Assembly (NCBI GenBank): GCA_940671915.1
Contig: CALNVZ010003433.1
Location: forward strand, 28,285,691-28,349,690
Direction: 5' to 3'
Source of the DNA: Paracentrotus lividus
Taxonomy: Eukaryota > Echinodermata > Echinoidea > Camarodonta > Echinidae
Length of the DNA stretch: 64,000 bases
A model generated the notes under the pieces. The model saw nothing but the letters and a program-made list of their open reading frames with translations. It ran no database searches and was not told the DNA's origin. This document shows, piece after piece, positions 57,230 through 64,000 of this stretch. How positions within the stretch are numbered: the stretch's first letter is position 1; the number at the start of each line of letters is the position of its first letter. Position numbers and translations under genes: made by a program.

Positions 57230-57810
57230 GTTGTTTTCAGATCCTAATTTGCATTTTTCAAAGCACAGCGCCACATCAAAATTTCAGCTTAATGTCCCAC
57301 TTAGTCTGAATATGACATATATGATTTAATGTACTTGCTCAGACATGGACATGTTACAGTCGAAATATGCACCAAGATTTTTAGATGATTTAGATGGTAT
57401 GATACATGTTGAACCCACATTAGAAGAATAACATTTCAAGACGACGGAGATTATACGCATAACCAATAACTAAAACTCAGTCTTGTCTTCATTTAATTTC
57501 AATTTATTAATGCCCATCCAGCACTGATGTCTGCACACAAGAAGAAAGTGTTTTAGTGCGGTATCTTGGCTGGAGTCCTTCTTTGGATCGAATGTTATGT
57601 ATATCGCCGGCATATGTGTGATACGAGACTTGTGATGTCAAGCGATATCTCACACAGGCAACGTGTAGATGGTGTAGCCGATAGGTCTAAAAACAGATCC
57701 TTGCTGAAGGCCTATAGAACTTGACTTAACGCAGAGGACTGTCCATTAATCTCTACGTAATTGTGGACCAGTCTGCGAAAATACTGTTTGATAGAACCTA
57801 CTGAATACAC
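57230..57810 (-). pseudogene. NLR-G RT C-terminal half, copy 2
   Basis: Collinear with 49,600-50,169, again with scattered one-base deletions. The AGD replacement of ADD is shared. Confidence 0.8.
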
Positions 57811-60800
57811 GACCTTTCCGGCCGCCTAGCCGCAGGGTCCGTGGATACCTATAGACTGTGAGTTATTGTGACTGTGAGTTATTGTGAGTTATTCCGGCTT
57901 TTTTTCTTTCTCTACTGATGTATTAACTCTTTTCTGCATGCCTTAGAATGCATCAGTGACGAATACTAGATTTCATACAAAATGAACTAAGCATGAATAT
58001 ATTTTGATCGCAAACTTCATATTATTGATTTGACATCTTGATTTCATTCGTGATCGCATCTGTGCTTTGAAAAAAGCTGTCTGATCGGACGCCATTTCTT
58101 TTCACCGGTAAGCGTAGTCGTTACCTAGGAATGGCTGAGGTAATTAACTTGACGATGTTAAGACGATTGCCGACACATTGTCAATAACTTTGTTAAATTT
58201 GATATGCAAAGTAGCCGTGAAAATCTAAAATAACAATACAAGACTGAATCGAGAGATCACACGATTGGCAAGAAGAAAGAGGCGAATCGCAAGCAACAGC
58301 GAGTCACGCGAAGTAAAGCGAGGACCCGAATGAACCCGATGAGCCGAAGACAAAGCCTCGCGTCATCATCGTAAAGTTTGTATCCTACCGAACTCGCCGA
58401 CTCGTGTTGTCCAAGCGAAGTGAACTGAAAGGAAAGCATATGGGCATCGATGAAGACCTACAAAGTTCAATGCTGACTCCTAAGAAAGACAAAAGATGTA
58501 AGAAATCATAGCGGCTGGACTTCTGATGGAAGAGTGATTGCACTCCTCCCAACTACTGGGGAAAGTCAGTCAAGAAATTAATAAAGGACGAAAGTGAATT
58601 GGACAAGATTTGAAAATATCTTTATTGCTAAATATGCCAAGAAGTCCTTTGATTTGTTGGCTATGTGATTATGATGTTTTGCAGCATATAAAACTCTTTA
58701 TTTATTGATGCATTCGAATTCTAAAGATAATAGTTAAAGGATTACTATATTTATTTCTTTGTTTGTCGATGTAATTTTAAAACATAATTTACACGCCTTG
58801 TGTTTTAGGGGTTCTATTTTAATGGTTGAAACATTTCCATGTGTTAGCTGCCAGATCTCTGTAAAATTCTGATAGAGTTTACAGTGTACAGGTTGTAAAA
58901 AATGGGTTCACACAAAATGTGTTCATATAAAACAGAACTATACGATGATCCCAATCAGCATTTTGGATTGGAAATGCTCAAAGTGCCTTTTTGAATATTT
59001 GCCTTCTATAATTTTGATTATGTATTTCTAATGATATTGAAGACACTGCTGATAGCTCTGTATGTTCCTCGCAATCGGAAATGTCTATACAATTTAAATA
59101 TCTTAATGATAAAGGTCTCAAATTTGTACATTTAAACATTCGTAGCGGGCTGCCTTCTACGTAATTAGATGAAATCAAATTATTTTTTGCAGAGTAACCA
59201 AGTACACATCATTGCTTTTAACGAAACCTTTTTGGATGAAACAATATTTGATAGTGAAGTAAGTATTGATAATTTTCAATTAATTCGCAAGATCGGAATA
59301 GACATGGAGGTGGAGTGGCAATATATATCCATAACTCTTTAAGTTTTGAATTTATCGATTATAATGTAACGATTCATTAGAGAGTACTTCCGATCTTAGT
59401 TCGGCCAAAGTTTCTAATCCGATTATTTTTCTTAATTGGTATCGTCCTCCAAATTCTAACATTGAGTTATTTCAAGATATGAAAATCTATTATCACATCT
59501 CGATCGTTTCAATCATTGTATTATAATTATGGGGACACCAATTGCGACATTCTCAAAGTTCCCTTTCGTCAGATACAAAGCGCCTAGACGAAATACACAA
59601 CTTTATTCATTGCATACTAAATACTAAAGAATATACTCGGGTTACATCAAGCTCTAAAACGCTTATTGACCATATGCTTACAAACACACGGACAGAGTAA
59701 AAAGTCTGGGGTAATACATATGGGGATCAGTGATCATTCAATGAGTTACGTTATATGGAAATCAACACATGAAAGTTGTCATGACGATTAATTTCCGGAA
59801 ATTGACTGGTATTGATCTGGATTCTTTCTCTGAAGACCTAAGTAAACAACCTTGGCACGAAATTCTTGAGAGTGAAAGTATCGATAAAGCCCTAGATAAA
59901 TGGGAACATCTTCTAATGATGGTTGTCAACAAAGTATGCCTCTTAGAAGTAAAAGAGTACGAAGTAAGAAATCGCCATGGATGAATTCAGATATTATTAA
60001 GTTGATACGGGAAAGGGACATGTTGAAGAAAAAGGCATGTAAAATAAGATGATATAAAGATGAAAAGAGATAGAAAATTAAGGAATATGATCACATTTCG
60101 AATCAGAAAAGAAAAGAAAATATTATTCTGAAAAAATTACAAAAATCAAAAGAAATTCGGGGAATTTTGGTCAGTTCTTAAGTCATTATTACCAATACAA
60201 CATTAACTCTGTTTTAAAAATGATAGAGAAAAATTAATTGAACAAAGCGAATGTTTTTAATGATTATTTGCAAATTTGGAAAAGATTATATCAAATATAC
60301 CTGTCTCTCGTGAGCCTGTCTAGGGATACCTATTCTCAATCCTGCTTTTACTTCAAACCAGTGACCGAAGAAGATGTTTTACGTGAAATAAGTTGTTAAA
60401 AAAAAAAAACCCTCATGTGGCTTGATGGTATTTCCGCCCAAATAATAAAAATGTCTGCTCCAATTATACTTCCTTCGTTAACTACTTAATAAACAAATCA
60501 CTGCTAGATGGTAAGTTTCCCGAAAATTTAAAATAGCTAAAGTTATACCATTCATAAGTCCGGGAAAAGATGAGCCTTGTAATTAAGGCCGATTTCAATC
60601 CTTTCTACTGTTTCTAAAATATTCGAAAGACTTGTAGCAAATCAACTTAAATTTACTTGAAGAAACATTCTATAACTTTGTTTGAGCAATCCGGTTTTAG
60701 AAAAAATCATTCCACTATGACTCTTTATTAAAAGTCACTGATGATTGGCTTAAAGCAATGGAAGAACGTCTTTATACGGGAGCAGTCTTTATAGATCTAA

Positions 60801-62226
60801 AAAAAGCTTTCGATACTGTAGATGTAAATATACTTGTAAATAAATTGTCTAATATTGGTGTTGCAAAAGATGGTCTTTTATGGTGAGAGTTATCTTTCAC
60901 CGAAAAATCTGTACATATATTGAATCTGTTCTTCTCAATATTTTGAATATTGATTATGGAATACCACAGGGTCAACCCTTGGACCAATTTTTTCATCATA
61001 TATTCAATGATCTTGTTAAACAAATTTAATTACTTTTAGCATCTTATGCAGATGACACTGTTATATATTTTTCTGGTAAAGAAATTAAGGATATTGAAAA
61101 GTATATAAATCTGGACTTGTGCAATATATATAATTGGTTGTGCCATAATAAGCTTAGTCTCAATGTAGATAAAACTGTATCCATGTTATTTGGAACTGGT
61201 GCTATGTTATCCAAATGTCAATGTTTAAATGTGAATATGTCTAGTAAGCCTATTAAGCAGATGCAATATGGTAAAATATCTTGGAATGTATCTTGATCCA
61301 AAACTGAAATGGGATTTGCATATTACACGAACTCTGTAAAAAAATTAGCAAACTTGTTAATTTTTGGCACGACTCCGGTACTATGTAACTGAAAGTAACT
61401 TAAATTGGGTGTACAATTCTATTATACTCCCCTTTTTCGATTATGCGGATGTGGTATACGACTCAGCAATAAAAATACATAATCAATTACAAAAATTACA
61501 AAATAGGGCAGGTCGTTTATTTTAAGGTTAAACCGCTTCATTATACTTCTAATAAACAAATACATAATAGGCTTGAATGAATGTCTCTACAATCCAGAAG
61601 AAATTTGCATATTAACACAATTGTTTTTAAATGTTTACATAATATGGCACCTTTGTATCTAACCGAATCTTTCAATTTTGCAACTATGTGTATATCTCAG
61701 ATCTAAAGGCAATGTTACTATTCCAAACCCAATACAGAATCTTGCCGAAGAATGTTTTTATACAGAGGATCAAAAAAATACAATGAAATACCATCAAACA
61801 TTAAATTGGCAAATAACTTAAACACATTTCTTAGATTTTTGCTTTCAACAACCATATGGTCTGATCTTTAATTGAGAAGTTTGGTTTCACCGGGGGGGGG
61901 GGGTAATAGGGTTCTACTGATATCCAATGTTTTTAACTTATTTTAGCCGCTTTATAGTATGTTTAATTGTTTAAATTGTTCCTTATTAGATTTGTAGTAT
62001 ATAATATATACAGTCAGTTTAAGTTTCTATGTTTTATGTTTAACTGGACCCGAGGAAGACCAGTACCATTTAATTTTGTTGCTGATCGGGCTATCCAGCC
62101 ATTCTATTTCATCCATATTCCATTACCTTACTGTGTATATTTCACTTATATATATTATATTTGAATTATGTTTTATATATTGTTAGTTTTTATATTTGTT
62201 GAATGGAAAAATAAATACAATACAAT
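57811..62226 (+). mobile_element. NLR-H, copy 2
   Basis: Collinear with 50,170-54,659. ORF1 lies at 58,131-58,581 and ORF2 at about 58,976-61,840. Motif A (LKKAFDTVD), the LYADDTVIYFS-like block and the C-terminal blocks are recognisable. At some places this copy keeps bases that copy 1 lacks, so neither copy is a faithful record. Confidence 0.85.
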
Positions 62227-62227
62227 A

Positions 62228-62542
62228 ATCGATTTGAACCATTGAAGTGCAATGCCCTGGACTCCTATCCTATCTGTTTAAACGAGTAATCATATTTAGC
62301 GGTCGATGGTATCAAACGCCGCCGATAAATCAAGCGACAACAACAACGCTACATGGCCTTTATCTAGAGCAACCCTTATATCATTTTCACTTTCACAGGA
62401 CTGTCTCCGTGCTATGGTAGCGGCCTATAGGCAGATTGGCAAGGCTCGTACAAGCCGTTGTCGGTCATGTGATCATTAATCTGCGACACACAGCTTTTTC
62501 AATGATCTTTCCAAGAAATGTTAGATTGGCTACAGGTCTGTA
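62228..62542 (-). pseudogene. NLR-G RT N-terminal half, copy 2
   Basis: Collinear with 54,660-54,972. Confidence 0.8.
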
Positions 62543-62781
62543 CCCTGTAACAGAGTGACGTCTTAAAGACGTCTTAAAGACGTCAGAAAAGACATCTTTA
62601 TGACGTAAATTTGCACCCCGTTTGACGTCTTAAAGACATCGTATTTTTACGTCATTATTACGTCTAAACTGACATCTTTATGACGTAAAATACGACGTCT
62701 TTAAGACGTCAAACGCGGGTGCAAATTTACGTCATAAAATTTTTTTTCTGACGTCTTTAAGACGTCACTGTGCTATCAGGG
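62543..62781. mobile_element. GACGTC palindromic MITE, copy 2
   Basis: Collinear with 54,973-55,216, a few bases shorter. It lies about 390 bp before the terminal satellite that uses the same motif. Confidence 0.85.
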
Positions 62782-63172
62782 ATGTTGACAATTATACTGA
62801 GTCCTATCCTATCCTATCCTAACCTATCCTAATATTATAACCTATGCTGTCCTACACAAAGGCCCTATTATACTGGCAGTGTGTCCGGTCCTGCTATATA
62901 AAGTGCTACAGACCAATGTTTGAGAAAGACAGTTACTTATTATTAAATTAACTTTCGTAATGAAATATGAAGAATTGTCATTATGAAGCACCTTGAAATT
63001 GTGTTATACATAATAGGATAATAATTTAAATAATTTTGATTATGTCAATAAGCCAAATGCCGGTTATATGGCTTAAAATTGCATATTTTCTATTCATTTC
63101 CCCTTTTTTCAAATCTCAGAATCTGCTTGAATATTCAGACCAACAGACATTGTATTTTGGTCAAAATGAAAG

Positions 63173-64000
63173 CAAAAGTTGTCTTATAGACGTTTTAAAG
63201 ACGTCTTAAAGATGTCGTATTTTGGTCAAAAATGACAAGAAAGTAGTTTTAGACGTCGTAAAGACATCAAAAAGTTGTCTTATAGACGTTTTAAAGACGT
63301 CTTAAAGATGTCGTATTTTGGTCAAAAATGACAAGAAAAGTGGTCTTATAAACGTCGTAAAGACGTCTTAAAGATATCGTATTTGGGTAAAAAATAGACA
63401 AAAAGTTGTCTTATAGACGTTTTAAGACGTCTTAAAGATGTCGTATTTTGGTCAAAACTGACAAGAAAAGTGGTCTTATAGACGTCGTAAAGACATCAAA
63501 AAGTTGTATTATAGACGTTTTAAGACGTCTTAAAGATGTCGTATTTTGGTCAAAAAATGACAAGGAAAGTGATCTTATAAAGTCGTAAAGCGTCTTAAAT
63601 ATATCATATTTGGGTAAAAAATAGACAAAAAAGTTGTCTTATAGACGTTTTAAAGACGTCTTAAAGAGTCGTATTTTGGTAAAAAATGACAAGAAAAGTG
63701 GTCTTATAGACGTCGTAAAGACATCAAAAAGTTGTCTTATAGACGTTTTAAAGACGTCTTAAAGATGTCGTATTTTGGTCAAAAAATGACAAGAAAAGTG
63801 GTCTTATAGACGTCGTAGAGACATCATAAAGACGTCATATTACTGTCATAAATTTTTTGCTCCAAAATAGAAAATTAACGTCTTTGAAAGTCATTACCAA
63901 GAAGACATAATGACATCGCATAGAACATGTAAAGAATATTTCAATATCAGATTCTTTTAATCGTTTGGAAGACGTAGTTAGACATCATAAGATGTCGTGT
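63173..64000. repeat. Dimeric satellite of GACGT(C/T)-TAAAGACGTC type, to window end
   Basis: Anchors GTTGTCTTATAGACGTTTT begin at 63,179, 63,274, 63,405, 63,504, 63,634 and 63,731, giving alternating spacings of 95, 131, 99, 130 and 97 bp. The higher-order unit is therefore about 228 bp, made of a short and a long monomer. Recurrent words are AAAGACGTCTTAAAGATGTC, GTATTTTGGTCAAAAATGAC and AGTGGTCTTATAGACGTCGT. From about 63,840 the units decay, but GACATCATAAGATGTCGT persists to the window edge. Confidence 0.9.

Larger units (their letters stand above)
55622..63120. repeat. Segmental tandem duplication, copy 2 (7,499 bp), indel-rich
   Basis: Collinear with 47,902-55,560 but 160 bp shorter. 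In 48,721-48,860 compared with 56,400-56,570 I find several differences and all are deletions in copy 2 (for example GCTGACCGG to GTGACCGG, CCCTTTGCC to CCTTTGCC, GCTTACAATA to GCTTAAATA, CATAAATGGG to CATGGG). Substitutions are scarce. Confidence 0.95.

Overview
This is a 64 kb piece of AT-rich nuclear DNA from an animal, most likely a marine invertebrate deuterostome. An echinoderm is my best guess. The reasons are isolated exons of animal families (an LGR/relaxin-receptor-type GPCR and a THAP domain), many CR1/L2-like and other non-LTR retrotransposons, a 2A-like motif at the N-terminus of one of them (as described for sea-urchin elements), foldback elements with minisatellite arms resembling sea-urchin TU elements, and the frequent AGGCCTA word. 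There is no operon, CRISPR array or phage-like content. Convincing host coding sequence is confined to one GPCR exon (18,938-20,090, minus) and a short THAP exon (13,571-13,678, plus); one exon-like ORF of unknown origin lies at about 45,740-45,976. Almost everything else is transposable elements, often nested.

Layout, with non-LTR retrotransposons named NLR-A to NLR-H. 1-560: one arm of a foldback element. 775-5,760: NLR-A (plus, 2A-like motif, endonuclease, RT), cut by an 853-bp DNA transposon and ending in a 130-bp tandem array; it sits in a diverged tandem repeat (593-6,930). 9,091-13,010: NLR-B (minus). 13,571: THAP exon. 14,360-18,765: large palindrome enclosing a 3-kb TIR element, which encloses a 1-kb foldback. 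18,938-20,090: GPCR exon. 21,585-25,289: three foldback elements, the first two abutting. 25,305-26,907: TIR element with a 5-bp target duplication and 11 palindromic GC-rich boxes. 27,987-31,415: small hairpins, MITEs and microsatellites. 32,046-33,852: foldback element with 27-bp minisatellite arms.

The central structure is NLR-C (minus strand, 34,681-49,225). It is one element broken by three insertions: a 280-bp MITE (34,704-34,984), a 2.0-kb element (35,127-37,117) carrying CRE/CCAAT-rich tandem repeats, and an 8,636-bp foldback element (38,144-46,779) with an exact AAA target duplication. The 8.6-kb insert holds its own nest: a minisatellite-armed palindrome, NLR-D, NLR-E split by NLR-F, an assembly gap (44,940-45,266) and the exon-like ORF. 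Removing the inserts makes the NLR-C reading continuous across the junctions.

47,902-55,560 is repeated in tandem at 55,622-63,120 (5' part of NLR-C, NLR-G split by NLR-H, a GACGTC-rich palindromic MITE). Copy 2 differs from copy 1 mostly by one-base deletions, which looks like unpolished long-read sequence or a false duplication more than old divergence. The window ends in a dimeric satellite (63,173-64,000) built from the same GACGTC/TTAAAGACGTC words as the MITE just upstream.

No genes here form a pathway. The story is genome architecture: layered insertions, foldback elements and satellites that appear related to MITEs. All alignments were done by eye, so repeat edges are good to a few bases only where exact boundaries are stated.
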